NCBI RefSeq assembly: GCF_001896205.1
Contig: NZ_MPNU01000001.1
Span: forward strand, 2,879,467 to 2,943,466
DNA length: 64,000 nucleotides
Source of the DNA: Edwardsiella piscicida
Lineage (GTDB): Bacteria > Pseudomonadota > Gammaproteobacteria > Enterobacterales > Enterobacteriaceae
Direction: 5' to 3'
Below, piece by piece: positions 18,940 to 28,781 of this stretch. Position numbers and translations under genes: made by a program. The notes below the pieces were generated by a model. The model saw nothing but the letters and a program-made list of their open reading frames with translations. It did not search any database and was not told where the DNA came from. The first letter of the stretch is position 1. Each line of letters starts with the position of its first letter.

Positions 18940-19707
18940 TTAACGCGGGGTGAAGCCGTAGCGGGTAAAGATCGTGGCCGCCTGCGGCCCCTTCAGATAA
19001 TCGTAGAAGGCGTCGACCGCCGGGCTCTGTTTCCCCTTGACGATCGCCATCGGGTACTCCACCGGCTTATGGCTGTCCGCCGGGAAGACCCCAACCACCT
19101 TCACCTTTTTGCTGGCCACCGCGTCGGAGCCATACACGATCCCCAGCGGCGCCTCGCCGCGCTCAACCAGCGCCAGCGCCGCACGCACGTCGTTGGCCCG
19201 CGCCATCAGCGGCGATAGCGTCTCCCAGGCTCCCAGCGCCTGCAGCGACGCCTTGGCATAGATCCCCGCCGGCACGTGGTCCGGATCGCCCACCGCCAGA
19301 CGGCCGCCGTCCAGCAGTTTTTTCCAGTGAGTCTGCGCATTAATGGTCATTTGACCCAGCTTACTGTCAGCCGGCGCCACCAGCACCAGCTGATTCCCCA
19401 GCAGGGTATAGCGGGTATCGGCCACCACGGCGTGTTTGTCGATGGCGTAGTCCATCCACTTCTGATCGGCGGAGATGAACAGATCGGCTGGCGCCCCCTG
19501 ATCGATCTGACGCGCCAGCGTCGAGGAAGAGGCGAACGAGGTGACGATGCTCACCTGCTTGCCCTGCTGATACTGCGCCGCAATCTCCTGCAGCGCGTTG
19601 GTCAGGGAGGCGGCGGCAAAGACCGTCACCTTGTCTTCGGCCTGGGCGCCCTGGCAGACGCCGACGGCCAGTACGGCCCCCGCCAGTAATCTATTCCACG
19701 CTTTCAT
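18940..19707 (-). CDS. modA: Periplasmic molybdate-binding protein
   Basis: High-affinity molybdate/tungstate receptor. A Sec signal peptide ends at AQA before EDKVTVFAAASL. Ligand contacts expected of the family are seen in AAASLTNAL, TSFASSSTLARQI and GIVYGSDAV. 255 residues from ATG 19707 with GGGGAG upstream; the overlapping GTG at 19710 is unlikely. First gene of modABC, with a ModE operator about 20-40 bp upstream. Confidence 0.94.
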   Translation of the reverse strand: MKAWNRLLAGAVLAVGVCQGAQAEDKVTVFAAASLTNALQEIAAQYQQGKQVSIVTSFASSSTLARQIDQGAPADLFISADQKWMDYAIDKHAVVADTRYTLLGNQLVLVAPADSKLGQMTINAQTHWKKLLDGGRLAVGDPDHVPAGIYAKASLQALGAWETLSPLMARANDVRAALALVERGEAPLGIVYGSDAVASKKVKVVGVFPADSHKPVEYPMAIVKGKQSPAVDAFYDYLKGPQAATIFTRYGFTPR

Positions 19708-19725
19708 CACATCTCCCCGCTCATT

Positions 19726-19747
19726 CGGTTATATCGTTGTATAATCG
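19726..19747. promoter_or_regulatory. ModE operator at modA
   Basis: CGGTTATATCGTTGTATAATCG is an imperfect palindrome (GTTATAT against ATTATAC) fitting the ModE consensus of CGNTATAT inverted halves. It sits just upstream of the modA start; ModE-molybdate repression is expected. Confidence 0.7.
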
Positions 19748-19856
19748 ATTATATGGCGTAAGCGCAGGCAAGGACACTGAAAAAAGCGCTAAATATGACG
19801 CCGTTAGCATTTAGGCGCCCGGGCGAGGCAGAGATATCCCTCGCCCGGCGGCGCAC

Positions 19857-20633
19857 TTAGGCCGGACGAAAGCCATAGCGCTCACCCAGCGACGCCGCCA
19901 CCCGTGTAAAGGCCGCCTCCACCGCGTCGGGAATGGCGACGTGGGCGATAAAATCGCGCCCGCGCGGCCCGTAGCCCCGCGCATCGTCGCGCAGGCGCGG
20001 GATCTCCCCCAGCAGCAGCGACATAAAGCGATCCAGCGTCCACAGGGGAGCGGGGGCTCCCGCGATCGTCACCCCGTCCGCGCCGCGCTCCAGGCGGGGC
20101 ACAAAGGTCGGCCAGCTGGCAAACTGCACCGTGGGGCAGTCCTGCCAGACCCGCTGAAAGGTAGCCAGCGTGCGGCGCTGCATCAGGGGGTCCTGAACCA
20201 ACAGCAGGCGCGACGGCGTTGCCCCCTTCTCCTGCAGCAGCGCCCGGGCAAAGCGCGCGTTCTCTCCGCAGTTGGTCGACGCGCTCTCCAGCCAGATCTG
20301 CGACGGCGTCAGCAGCCCCTGACGGAGGGCCAACGCCGCCAGCAGCGGGGCTTCGGCCTGCCCCGCCGTCGCCAGCCCGCGGGCCGCCGGCGCATCGGCC
20401 AGCGCCTGGTACAGCAGCGGGGTGGAGTGGCCAATCCCGCCGGCGATCAGCAGCCGCGGCGCCACGCCGGCGCGTACGGCGTCAAAGCTGCGCCAGGCGG
20501 TCGGCAGCAGGGCGTTACCCAGCAGCACCAGCAGATCGGCGCTGCCGACGGCGGGCCGCTCTCCGGCGAACGCATCGCAGGCCAAAAAACGGGCGATCAG
20601 GTTGATATCATGCAGTTGGTCATCGGAAAACAC
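19857..20633 (-). CDS. ydcF: DUF218 family protein YdcF
   Basis: 258-residue DUF218 protein with the fold of an S-adenosylmethionine-binding protein reported for E. coli YdcF; cellular role unknown. Matching segments are DLLVLLGNALLPT, RLLIAGGIGHSTPLLYQ, STNCGENARFARALL, VQDPLMQRRTLATF and LRDDARGYGPRGRDFIAHV. The start is GTG 20633 with GGAGG five bases upstream; no ATG is suitable. In E. coli ydcF is elsewhere on the chromosome; here it is inserted between modA and acrZ on the same strand. Confidence 0.88.
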   Translation of the reverse strand: MFSDDQLHDINLIARFLACDAFAGERPAVGSADLLVLLGNALLPTAWRSFDAVRAGVAPRLLIAGGIGHSTPLLYQALADAPAARGLATAGQAEAPLLAALALRQGLLTPSQIWLESASTNCGENARFARALLQEKGATPSRLLLVQDPLMQRRTLATFQRVWQDCPTVQFASWPTFVPRLERGADGVTIAGAPAPLWTLDRFMSLLLGEIPRLRDDARGYGPRGRDFIAHVAIPDAVEAAFTRVAASLGERYGFRPA

Positions 20634-20675
20634 GGCAGCCTCCGCGGCGGGTGGAAAGTGGCAGCGCCAGACAGC

Positions 20676-20702
20676 ACATCGCCCGGTAAAACCGGGCGAT
20701 GT
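20676..20702 (-). terminator. Hairpin between acrZ and ydcF
   Basis: ACATCGCCCGGT and ACCGGGCGATGT form a perfect 12-bp stem with a 3-nt loop, 55 bp after acrZ. There is no T-run. Confidence 0.45.
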
Positions 20703-20756
20703 CGGAATAACAGCGGCGCGATAGGCACCCCGCAGGGGTACGTCGCGCAGCGAAGA

Positions 20757-20900
20757 TCAGGACTCTTTCTCTTCCGGGTGGCCCCAGGCGGAGATCAGGT
20801 TACACAGTTCCCCCATTCCCCAGATAAGGCCCATAATAATCGCCATCACCACGGGTACCATGATGGCGGCGACAACCAGACTCTTCAGCAGTTCAAACAT
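20757..20900 (-). CDS. acrZ: AcrAB-TolC efflux pump accessory small protein AcrZ
   Basis: 47-residue single-pass inner-membrane protein that binds AcrB and tunes substrate export. [10 protein letters not shown] at the N-terminus, [13 protein letters not shown] in the membrane helix and a short charged tail HPEEKES match AcrZ (YbhT, 49 residues in E. coli). The start is ATG 20900; the longer open frame has no homology. The position between modA and divergent modE is as in E. coli, apart from the inserted ydcF. Confidence 0.92.
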   Translation of the reverse strand: MFELLKSLVVAAIMVPVVMAIIMGLIWGMGELCNLISAWGHPEEKES

Positions 20901-21106
20901 GGCTGACTTAACTCTCCGTTGATATGCGCAGTGCGCTAACCCTACCGTTGACTTCGCCGCGAGCGGCGCAAAAAAGGCAGTATCCTGCTCTACAGTGTAA
21001 CCCAGCCGATGGCGTTTGGCATTGTTCAATCCGTGCGATACGCGCGGTTTGCCTGACGGGCGCCGGATCGGCCACAATAGAGGGAGCGTCAATGCGAGGA
21101 GCCGCC

Positions 21107-21898
21107 ATGCAAGCCGATATTTTACTCACCCTTAAACTACAGGATCGTCTGTTTGCCGATCCGCGCCGCATCGAGCTGCTCAAGCAGGTGCGCCATACCG
21201 GCTCCATCAGTCAGGGAGCCAAGCTGGCCGGGATCAGCTATAAAAGCGCCTGGGATGCCATCAACGAAATGAACCAGCTGGCGGACGACGAGATCGTCGA
21301 GCGTGCCACCGGCGGCAAAGGGGGCGGCGGTGCCCGGCTGACCCGCTACGGCGAGCGCCTGATTGCGCTGTACGATCTGCTGGGGCAAATCCAGCAGAAG
21401 GCCTTCGACGTGCTGAAAACCGACGATCTGCCCCTCGACAGTCTGCTGGCGGCGATCGCCCGCTTCTCCCTGCAGACCAGCGCCCGCAACCAGTTTTTCG
21501 GCACCGTCATCGAGCGCGGCGAGGAGTCGGTCCAGCAGCATCTGCTGGTACAGCTGGCGGACGGGAAGACCCGTCTGCGCGCCGCCGTAACCGCCCAGAG
21601 CGCCCGTCGTCTGGCGCTGCGTCCGGGTAAAGAGGTGCTGGTGCTGATCAAAGCGCCCTGGATCCGCCTGTGCACCGATAACGCCCTGTGCGGCGCCGCC
21701 GACAATGCGCTGAGCGGCCAGGTCAGCCATATTCAGGCCGGCAGCGACAACAGCGAGGTGCTGATCGCGCTGCCCGGCGGTGAAACCCTGTGCGCCACCG
21801 TCGATAACCGCACCATGAGCCAGCTGCACCTGAGCGTCGGTATGCCGGTCAACGCCCTGTTTAACGCCGATCGGGTCATTATCGCCACCCTCGCGTAA
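21107..21898 (+). CDS. modE: Molybdate-responsive transcriptional regulator
   Basis: Represses modABC and activates molybdoenzyme genes when bound to molybdate. N-terminal winged helix ([42 protein letters not shown]) followed by two TOBE/MOP molybdate-binding domains (about 125-190 and 200-262; [10 protein letters not shown] and [15 protein letters not shown]). 263 residues (E. coli 262). ATG 21107 is preceded by GAGGAG; an ATG at 21092 is less likely. modF, which follows modE in E. coli, is absent. Confidence 0.95.
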   Translation: MQADILLTLKLQDRLFADPRRIELLKQVRHTGSISQGAKLAGISYKSAWDAINEMNQLADDEIVERATGGKGGGGARLTRYGERLIALYDLLGQIQQKAFDVLKTDDLPLDSLLAAIARFSLQTSARNQFFGTVIERGEESVQQHLLVQLADGKTRLRAAVTAQSARRLALRPGKEVLVLIKAPWIRLCTDNALCGAADNALSGQVSHIQAGSDNSEVLIALPGGETLCATVDNRTMSQLHLSVGMPVNALFNADRVIIATLA

Positions 21899-21929
21899 AG
21901 CGCCGGGCCCCTCTCCCGGCCGGCCCTGT

Positions 21930-21950
21930 CCGCCGTTTAACGGCGGTTTA
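21930..21950 (+). terminator. Terminator after modE
   Basis: CCGCCGTT-T-AACGGCGG hairpin followed by TTTA, about 30 bp after the modE stop. Confidence 0.5.
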
Positions 21951-22021
21951 CCCCGCTGCGTTAACATGATAGAAAACAAATGACGACATTTGTTAACAAT
22001 ACCTGAGGGAGTCTTATTCTT

Positions 22022-22831
22022 ATGTGGTGGATCATGTTACTGCCGCCGGCGCTGCTGGCGCTGGCGCCGCGCGTCGCCTTTCTGCTGGCCGGATGCGCTG
22101 TCCTGCTCCTTGCGCAGCAGGGATTCATCACGCTGCCGGCCGTCGCCACGCTGGCGCTCATGGCGCTGCTGCTATCGCTACGTCAGCGTTTCTCTCCGCG
22201 CTGGCGGGGCATCAGTGAGATCGCGCTTCTCCTTGGCATTATCGCCCTCTACAAACACGATTTTCCCGGCTTTCACAATCCGCTGTTACTGGATCGGGTA
22301 AGCGCCGGGCCGCACAGCGCCCCTTTTACCCTGTATGCCAATCTGGATAAAGCGCTGGTGCCGCTGCTGCTGCTGGCGCTCTATCCCACGCTGCTGCGCC
22401 GCCCCGGCGTGCCCCCCGCAGCGCCGTGGCGCTGGGGAGTCCTGCTGCTCAGCGTACCGGCCCTGCTGCTGCTGGCCGTCGCGCTGGGCGGCCTGCGTAT
22501 TGAACCGCACTGGCCCGTCTGGACGCCGCTCTTCGCCATTATCAATCTGCTGTTTGTCTCCCTGGCGGAAGAGGCGCTGTTTCGCGGCTACTTGCAACAG
22601 CGCCTGAGCGTCTGGCTGGGGCCATGGATTGCGCTGCCTATCTGCGCCGTTCTATTTGGGCTGTCCCACCTGGGCGGTGGCCTGCTGCTGGCCATCTTCG
22701 CCACCCTCGCCGGGATCATTTACGGGCTGGCCTGGCAATGGAGCGGGCGCCTGTGGGTGGCCACCCTGTTCCACTTCGGCCTGAATATGCTGCACCTGCT
22801 GTTCTTTACCTACCCGCTCTATCGGCCTTAA
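22022..22831 (+). CDS. CPBP-family intramembrane glutamic endopeptidase
   Basis: Membrane-embedded protease of the CAAX-prenyl-protease/bacteriocin-processing (Abi, CPBP) family, 269 residues with about eight helices. The active-site motifs are in the C-terminal domain: EEALFRGYL (EExxxR), LSHLGGG and HFGLN (HxxxN). The N-terminal 150 residues are only hydrophobic helices. It occupies the modF position between modE and galE. No bacteriocin or precursor gene is adjacent, so the substrate is unknown. Confidence 0.83.
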   Translation: MWWIMLLPPALLALAPRVAFLLAGCAVLLLAQQGFITLPAVATLALMALLLSLRQRFSPRWRGISEIALLLGIIALYKHDFPGFHNPLLLDRVSAGPHSAPFTLYANLDKALVPLLLLALYPTLLRRPGVPPAAPWRWGVLLLSVPALLLLAVALGGLRIEPHWPVWTPLFAIINLLFVSLAEEALFRGYLQQRLSVWLGPWIALPICAVLFGLSHLGGGLLLAIFATLAGIIYGLAWQWSGRLWVATLFHFGLNMLHLLFFTYPLYRP

Positions 22832-22856
22832 GCCGTCGAGCGCAGCGTCGATGCCA

Positions 22857-22872
22857 GTGTAAGCGATACCAC
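22857..22872. promoter_or_regulatory. GalR/GalS operator, upstream site
   Basis: GTGTAAGCGATACCAC matches the GalR consensus GTGTAAACGATTCCAC at 14 of 16 positions. It lies about 180 bp before galE. Confidence 0.75.
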
Positions 22873-22956
22873 AAACCGCATTTCACCATCGCATCCTATC
22901 AGGGCTCAATGCTAGCAAGGCGCCATTCTCATTGGAGAGTGGCGTTTACGCCCTTA

Positions 22957-22972
22957 GTGTAAACGATTCCAT
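22957..22972. promoter_or_regulatory. GalR/GalS operator, downstream site
   Basis: GTGTAAACGATTCCAT matches the GalR consensus at 15 of 16 positions. It is exactly 100 bp from the first site, reproducing the two-operator (OE/OI) looping layout of E. coli gal, where the spacing is about 113 bp. Confidence 0.82.
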
Positions 22973-23049
22973 TTTTACCGCACAGATCACCTTTTTGAGC
23001 CCCCGCGCATGCTACCTTTCTGCCATTAGCATCGCATTGGGAGTCCAAC

Positions 23050-24066
23050 ATGATTGTATTAGTCACCGGGGGAAGCGGTTACATTGGCAGCCATACCTGC
23101 GTCCAACTGCTGCAGGCGGGCCATACGCCGGTCATCCTCGATAATCTGTGCAACAGCAAGGCCAGCGTGCTGGATCGCATCGCCACCCTGACCGGCACGC
23201 GTCCGCGGCTGTACCAGGGGGATATTCGCGATCGGGCGCTGCTCAAGCGCATCTTTGCCGAACAGGCCATCGACGCCGTGATCCACTTTGCCGGCCTGAA
23301 GGCCGTCGGCGAATCGGTGCAGCAGCCGCTGGCCTACTACGACAATAACGTCGGCGGTACGCTGATCCTGCTGGAGGCCATGAGCGATGCCGGGGTGCAT
23401 AACATCATCTTCAGCTCCTCTGCCACCGTCTACGGCGAACAGCCCCAGGTCCCCTATGTCGAGACCATGCCCACCGGCATGCCCGCCAGCCCCTATGGCC
23501 GCAGCAAGCTGATGGTGGAGCAAATCCTGCAGGATCTGCAGCGCGCGGCGCCGCAGTGGAGCGTCACCCTGCTGCGCTACTTCAATCCGGTCGGCGCCCA
23601 CCCCTCTGGCCTGATGGGCGAAGATCCGCAGGGGATCCCCAACAACCTGATGCCCTATATCGCCCAGGTAGCCATCGGCCGCCGCGACGCCTTGGCCATT
23701 TTCGGCAGCGACTACCCGACGCCCGACGGCACCGGCGTACGCGATTACATCCACGTGATGGATCTGGCCGATGGCCACCTGGCGGCGCTGCAGGCCAAGA
23801 CCCAGCGGCCCGGCGTTCATATCTACAACCTCGGCGCCGGCGTCGGCTACAGCGTTCTGCAGGTGGTGGACGCCTTTAGCCGCGCCTGCGGTAAGGCGCT
23901 GCCCTACCGTTTTGCCCCGCGCCGAGAGGGCGATCTGCCCGCCTACTGGGCCGACGCCGCCAAGGCCGAGCGCGAGCTGAACTGGCGAGTCAGCCACACC
24001 CTGCAGGCGATGGCCGAAGACACCTGGCGCTGGCAATCACAGAACCCCACCGGTTACCCACAGTAA
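23050..24066 (+). CDS. galE: UDP-glucose 4-epimerase
   Basis: NAD-dependent interconversion of UDP-galactose and UDP-glucose (Leloir pathway and LPS precursors). Short-chain dehydrogenase fold: GGSGYIGSH at 7-15 binds NAD, and the catalytic Ser124, Tyr149 and Lys153 are at the E. coli positions. 338 residues, equal to the E. coli enzyme. First gene of galETKM; ATG 23050 lies 78 bp downstream of the second GalR operator. Confidence 0.97.
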   Translation: MIVLVTGGSGYIGSHTCVQLLQAGHTPVILDNLCNSKASVLDRIATLTGTRPRLYQGDIRDRALLKRIFAEQAIDAVIHFAGLKAVGESVQQPLAYYDNNVGGTLILLEAMSDAGVHNIIFSSSATVYGEQPQVPYVETMPTGMPASPYGRSKLMVEQILQDLQRAAPQWSVTLLRYFNPVGAHPSGLMGEDPQGIPNNLMPYIAQVAIGRRDALAIFGSDYPTPDGTGVRDYIHVMDLADGHLAALQAKTQRPGVHIYNLGAGVGYSVLQVVDAFSRACGKALPYRFAPRREGDLPAYWADAAKAERELNWRVSHTLQAMAEDTWRWQSQNPTGYPQ

Positions 24067-24077
24067 GGAGCGTGGCG

Positions 24078-25121
24078 ATGAGCATTCCCTTTAATCCGGC
24101 GGATCACCCGCACCGCCGCTACAACCCCCTCAGCGATCAGTGGGTGCTGGTATCACCGCACCGCGCCAAGCGCCCCTGGCAGGGAGCGCAGGAGACGCCG
24201 GCCGCGGCGGCGCTGCCGGCGCACGATCCCGACTGCTACCTGTGCCCGGGTAACCTGCGCGTGACCGGCGATCGCAACCCGGACTACCGCGCGACCCATG
24301 TGTTTACCAACGACTTCGCCGCGCTGATGCCCGACACCCCCGATGCGCCGCACAGCGATGACGTCCTGATGCGCAGCGCCAGCGCACGCGGCACCAGCCG
24401 GGTGATCTGCTTCTCGCCCGACCACAGTAAGACCCTGCCGCAGCTGACGCTGCCGGCGCTGGAGGCGGTGATCGAGACCTGGCAGCAGCAGAGCGCCGAG
24501 CTGGGCAGCCGCTATCCCTGGGTGCAGGTCTTTGAGAATAAAGGCGCGGCCATGGGCTGTTCGAACCCCCATCCGCACGGCCAGATCTGGGCCAACAGCT
24601 TCCTGCCCAACGAGGCGGCGCGCGAAGATCGGCTGCAGCGCGACTACTTTGCCCGCCATCGCCGTCCGCTGCTGCTCGACTATCTGCAGCGCGAGCGGGA
24701 TGACGGCAGCCGCACCGTGGTGGAAACGCGCCACTGGCTGGCGGTGGTGCCCTACTGGGCCGCCTGGCCGTTCGAAACCCTGCTGCTGCCCAAGCAGCAC
24801 CTGCTGCGCCTGCCCGATGTCGATGCGGCGCAGCGTAGCGATCTGGCGCTGGCGCTGAAAAAGCTGACCAGCCGCTACGACAACCTGTTCCACTGCCCGT
24901 TTCCCTACTCCATGGGGTGGCACGGCGCACCGTTCGGCCAGGATGAGGCCGACCACTGGCAGCTACACGCCCACTTTTACCCCCCCCTGCTGCGCTCCGC
25001 CACGGTGCGCAAGTTTATGGTGGGATATGAAATGCTGGCGGAAACCCAGCGCGATCTGACGCCGGAGCAGGCGGCCGAACGCCTGCGCGCCGTCAGCGAC
25101 GTCCACTTTAGCCAAGCCTGA
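24078..25121 (+). CDS. galT: Galactose-1-phosphate uridylyltransferase
   Basis: Transfers UMP between UDP-glucose and galactose-1-phosphate through a uridylyl-histidine. The HIT-like motif NPHPHGQIW places the nucleophile at His167. Zinc-ligand region CYLC is at 53-56. ATG 24078 (AAGGAG seven bases upstream) gives 347 residues, one less than E. coli; the GTG at 24072 is in frame but fits the RBS poorly. 11 bp after galE. Confidence 0.96.
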   Translation: MSIPFNPADHPHRRYNPLSDQWVLVSPHRAKRPWQGAQETPAAAALPAHDPDCYLCPGNLRVTGDRNPDYRATHVFTNDFAALMPDTPDAPHSDDVLMRSASARGTSRVICFSPDHSKTLPQLTLPALEAVIETWQQQSAELGSRYPWVQVFENKGAAMGCSNPHPHGQIWANSFLPNEAAREDRLQRDYFARHRRPLLLDYLQRERDDGSRTVVETRHWLAVVPYWAAWPFETLLLPKQHLLRLPDVDAAQRSDLALALKKLTSRYDNLFHCPFPYSMGWHGAPFGQDEADHWQLHAHFYPPLLRSATVRKFMVGYEMLAETQRDLTPEQAAERLRAVSDVHFSQA

Positions 25122-25140
25122 TCCCGAGAGGAGAACAACC

Positions 25141-26298
25141 ATGCGCCTCCATGACCTGATTGCCGTGACCCGTGACATTTTTACCCGTGAGTTTGGCTAT
25201 GCGCCGCAGCTGTGCGTGCAGGCACCGGGACGGGTTAACCTGATCGGTGAACACACCGACTACAACGATGGCTTTGTGCTGCCGTGCGCCATCGACTACC
25301 AGACCGTCATCAGCTGTGCGCCGCGCCGCGATCGCCGCGTGCGCGTCATCGCCGCCGACTACGACGATCAGCAGGACAGCTTCAGCCTCGATCAGCCCAT
25401 CGACGCCCGTGACGATATGATGTGGAGCAACTATGTTCGCGGGGTAATAAAACACCTGCAGCAGCGCTGCGATGGCGTCGGCGGCGTCGACATGGTGATC
25501 AGCGGCAACGTGCCGCAGGGGGCGGGGCTCAGCTCCTCCGCCTCGCTGGAGGTCGCCGTCGGCCAGGCGCTGCAGGCGCTGTATCAGCTGCCGCTGGACG
25601 GCGTCGCGCTGGCGCTCAACGGCCAGGAGGCGGAAAACCGCTTCGTCGGCTGCAACTGCGGCATCATGGATCAGCTGATCTCCGCCCTTGGACAGGCGCA
25701 GCACGCCCTGCTGATCGACTGTCGCTCCCTGACCACCCGCGCGGTGCCGCTGCCGCCGGAGGCCGCGGTGGTGATCATCAACTCCAACGTCAAGCGCGGA
25801 CTGGTCGACAGCGAATACAACACCCGCCGCCAGCAGTGCGAAGCGGCGGCGCGCTTCTTTGGCGTCGACGCCCTGCGCGACGTCACCCCGCAGCGCTTCG
25901 CCGCCGAGTCCCACGGGCTCCCGACGCTGACCGCCCACCGCGCACGCCACGTGATCAGCGAAAATCAACGTACGCTGCAGGCGGCCGACGCCCTCGCCGC
26001 CGGCGATCTGGTGCAGATGGGGGCGCTGATGGCGGCGTCCCACGCCTCCATGCGCGATGACTTCGCCATCACCGTCCCCCCCATCGATACCCTGGTCGAG
26101 ATCGTCAAAGGGGTCATCGGCGATCGCGGCGGCGTGCGGATGACCGGCGGCGGCTTCGGCGGCTGCGTCGTCGCGCTGATGCCGCAGACTCTGGTCGAAC
26201 CGGTGCGCGCGGCCGTCGCCCGTGACTACGCCGCCCGCACCGGCCTACGTGAAACCTTTTATGTCTGTCAGCCCTCTGCGGGAGCCAGCGTATGTTAA
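25141..26298 (+). CDS. galK: Galactokinase
   Basis: GHMP kinase that phosphorylates alpha-D-galactose at C1. The galactokinase signature [15 protein letters not shown] is near residue 30, the ATP-binding GAGLSSSAS follows near 125, and the third GHMP motif is MTGGGFGGC. 385 residues. ATG 25141 is preceded by GAGAGGAG. Its end overlaps galM by 7 bp. Confidence 0.97.
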   Translation: MRLHDLIAVTRDIFTREFGYAPQLCVQAPGRVNLIGEHTDYNDGFVLPCAIDYQTVISCAPRRDRRVRVIAADYDDQQDSFSLDQPIDARDDMMWSNYVRGVIKHLQQRCDGVGGVDMVISGNVPQGAGLSSSASLEVAVGQALQALYQLPLDGVALALNGQEAENRFVGCNCGIMDQLISALGQAQHALLIDCRSLTTRAVPLPPEAAVVIINSNVKRGLVDSEYNTRRQQCEAAARFFGVDALRDVTPQRFAAESHGLPTLTAHRARHVISENQRTLQAADALAAGDLVQMGALMAASHASMRDDFAITVPPIDTLVEIVKGVIGDRGGVRMTGGGFGGCVVALMPQTLVEPVRAAVARDYAARTGLRETFYVCQPSAGASVC

Positions 26299-27344
26299 CC
26301 CCACAGCCCGCGTATGAGACCGCGCCGGACGGCGCCCCCTTTCAATTCACCGCGCTGCACAACGCCCGCGGCAGCACGCTGCTGCTGATGGACTGGGGAG
26401 CGACCTGGCTCTCCTGTCGCCTGGCGCTGCCCGACGGTCAGGCGCGCGAGGTGCTGCTCGGCTGCCAGCGCGCCGGGCAATACCCGCAGCAGCAGGCCTT
26501 TCTGGGGGCCACCGTGGGGCGCTACGCCAACCGGATCGCCCACGCCCGCTACACCCGCCAGGGGCAAACCGTCGTGCTTCAGCCCAGTCAGGGCGTCAAT
26601 CAGCTGCACGGCGGCCCGCAGGGGTTTGACAAGCGTCGCTGGCAGCGGGTCGCCTGCGATGCGCGCTCGGTAACCTATCGGCTGGACTCGCCCGACGGCG
26701 ATCAGGGCTATCCCGGCAACCTGCGCGTAGAGACTCGCTATACCCTCAGCGACGACGACCAGGTCGAGATCCACTGGCAGGCCAGCGTCGACCGCGCCTG
26801 TCCGGTCTGTCTGACCAACCACGCCTACTTTAATCTGGACGGCGAGACGCAGACCGATGCGCTGGCGCAGCGCCTGCAGCTGAACGCCGATCGCTACCTG
26901 CCGGTGGATGAGACGGGGATCCCCTGCGCGCCGCTGACCGCGGTCTCAGGCAGCGGAATGGACTTTCGCCAGGCCAAGCGGCTGGGGCAAGATCTGCTCA
27001 AGGATGCCGATCAGCGGCGAACCAAGGGCTACGACCACGCCTACCTGCTGCAGGCGCGCTGCGCCGACGGCGCCTACCCCGCCGCCGTACTGAGCGCCGC
27101 CGATGAGCGAGTTAGCCTGCGGCTATACACCAGCGCCCCGGCGCTGCAGCTCTACAGCGGGAATTTCCTGGCCGGCGTCCCCGACCGCCGCGGCGGCCAC
27201 TATGCCGACTATGCCGGCGTGGCGCTGGAGAGCGCGTTTTTGCCCGACAGCCCCAACCACCCGGAATGGCCGCAGCCCGACTGCATGCTGCAGCCCAGCG
27301 AGACCTACCGGGCCTTTACCCGCTATCAGTTCACGCTGCGCTGA
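26292..27344 (+). CDS. galM: Galactose mutarotase (aldose 1-epimerase)
   Basis: Interconverts alpha and beta anomers of galactose and feeds GalK. Family signatures: [25 protein letters not shown] and [11 protein letters not shown] with the catalytic histidine, and a glutamate near the end in [18 protein letters not shown]. 350 residues. ATG 26292 lies inside the last codons of galK, so translation is probably coupled. Last gene of galETKM. Confidence 0.95.
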   Translation: MLTPQPAYETAPDGAPFQFTALHNARGSTLLLMDWGATWLSCRLALPDGQAREVLLGCQRAGQYPQQQAFLGATVGRYANRIAHARYTRQGQTVVLQPSQGVNQLHGGPQGFDKRRWQRVACDARSVTYRLDSPDGDQGYPGNLRVETRYTLSDDDQVEIHWQASVDRACPVCLTNHAYFNLDGETQTDALAQRLQLNADRYLPVDETGIPCAPLTAVSGSGMDFRQAKRLGQDLLKDADQRRTKGYDHAYLLQARCADGAYPAAVLSAADERVSLRLYTSAPALQLYSGNFLAGVPDRRGGHYADYAGVALESAFLPDSPNHPEWPQPDCMLQPSETYRAFTRYQFTLR

Positions 27345-27351
27345 GCGCGAT

Positions 27352-27385
27352 CGCCGCGCGCAACGGTGCCTCCGTTCGCGCGGCG
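27352..27385. terminator. Hairpin between convergent galM and the DASS transporter gene
   Basis: CGCCGCGCG (27352-27360) pairs with CGCGCGGCG (27377-27385), with further pairing AACGG/CCGTT inside. Probably bidirectional, without a T-run. Confidence 0.5.
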
Positions 27386-27401
27386 AGGGCCGCAGAGCGC
27401 C

Positions 27402-28781
27402 TCAGCGCCAGAAGAACCAGGCGAACAGGCTGAGCGCAACGATGCTGGCCAGGTTAAGCCAAAAGCCGACCCGTACCATCTCCTGCTGACGGATATAGCC
27501 CGAGCCGAACACGATGGCGTTCGGCGGCGTGGCCACCGGCAGCATAAAGGCACAGGAGGCGCCGATCCCGATCACCAGCGTCAGCAGGCTCTCCGGCATG
27601 CCCAGCGCCTTGGCGACGGTCGCGAATACCGGCACCAGCAGCGCGGCGCTGGCGGTATTGCTGGTAAACTCGGTCAGGAAGATGATGAACGCCGCCACCG
27701 CCAGCAGAATGATAAACCAGTGGCTCTGACCAAAGATATCGGCCATGCCGCGCGCCAGGATAGCGCTGGCGCCGGAGCCCTCCAGGATCAGGCTCAGGGT
27801 CAGACCGCCGCCGAACAGCATCAGCACCCCCCACTCCGTATTGCGCTGGATCTGCTCCCAGCTGGCCACGCCGGTGGCGCCGATCAGCACCGCGGCCGAC
27901 ACCGCCACCAGGGTATCGAACTGCTTGATCCCGCCCAGCAGGGCGCTGAGCTGGGCGCTGAAGATCCAGCCGAACACCGTCAGCCCGAAGATAGCCAGCG
28001 CAATCAGGCGCGGCAGGGTCCACTCCAGCGTCTCCACCTGCAGCGTAACCCGGTGCTTCAGGTTCGGGCGCAGGATCAGGTAAAGCAGCCCCATCATCAG
28101 CGGCATCATCACCACCATTACCGGAATGCCAAACTTCATCCAGGTGAGGAAGTCGATCCCCAGCTGCGCCGCGGCGATGGCGTTGGGCGGGCTGCCCACC
28201 AGGGTGCCAAGACCGCCGATGCTGGCGCTGTAGGCGATCCCCAGCAGCAGAAACACATAGGTATTACGCTCGCGCACCGGATCCAGGTTGGCCAGGATCC
28301 CCAGCGCCAGCGGCAGCATCATCGCCGCCGTCGCCGTATTGCTGATCCACATGGAGAGCGCCGCGGTGACGCTGAACAGCATCAGCACCGCCGTCCCCAT
28401 GCGCCCGCCGGCCAGCAGCAGCAGCCGGTTGGCGATCAGGCGATCCAGCCCCTGCACATGCAGCGCCGTCGCCAGCACAAAGCCGCCAAAAAATAGAAAG
28501 ATGGTCGGGTTAGAAAAAGACTTCAGCGCGCCGCCGGCGTCCAGTAGCCCAAAGCCGATCGCCAGCAGCGGCACCAGCAGCGCCGTGATGGTCACGTGCA
28601 CCGCCTCCGTCAGCCACAGCACGCCGATAAACACGGTCAGCGCTAGGCCGGTATTGGCTTTTGCGTCAAAAGGCAGGGTATTGAGCAGCAGCAGCAGCAG
28701 CGCGATATCGAGCGCGATAATCACTAAGCCCCGCTGCGACGGCGGGCTGGCCACTGCAGCGGTCAACGGGGTTGCTTCCAT
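27402..28781 (-). CDS. DASS-family (SLC13) sodium:dicarboxylate/anion symporter
   Basis: Inner-membrane carrier of 459 residues with about eleven helices and hairpin loops. The two Ser-Asn-Thr signatures of the family are present, SNTATAAMMLP in the first half and SNTASAALLVP in the second, together with GSPPNAI and ATPPNAIVF. These bind the carboxylates and sodium in VcINDY. Substrate could be succinate, malate, citrate or another divalent anion. It has no two-component regulator nearby and stands alone between galM and gpmA, where E. coli has no such gene. Confidence 0.86.
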   Translation of the reverse strand: MEATPLTAAVASPPSQRGLVIIALDIALLLLLLNTLPFDAKANTGLALTVFIGVLWLTEAVHVTITALLVPLLAIGFGLLDAGGALKSFSNPTIFLFFGGFVLATALHVQGLDRLIANRLLLLAGGRMGTAVLMLFSVTAALSMWISNTATAAMMLPLALGILANLDPVRERNTYVFLLLGIAYSASIGGLGTLVGSPPNAIAAAQLGIDFLTWMKFGIPVMVVMMPLMMGLLYLILRPNLKHRVTLQVETLEWTLPRLIALAIFGLTVFGWIFSAQLSALLGGIKQFDTLVAVSAAVLIGATGVASWEQIQRNTEWGVLMLFGGGLTLSLILEGSGASAILARGMADIFGQSHWFIILLAVAAFIIFLTEFTSNTASAALLVPVFATVAKALGMPESLLTLVIGIGASCAFMLPVATPPNAIVFGSGYIRQQEMVRVGFWLNLASIVALSLFAWFFWR

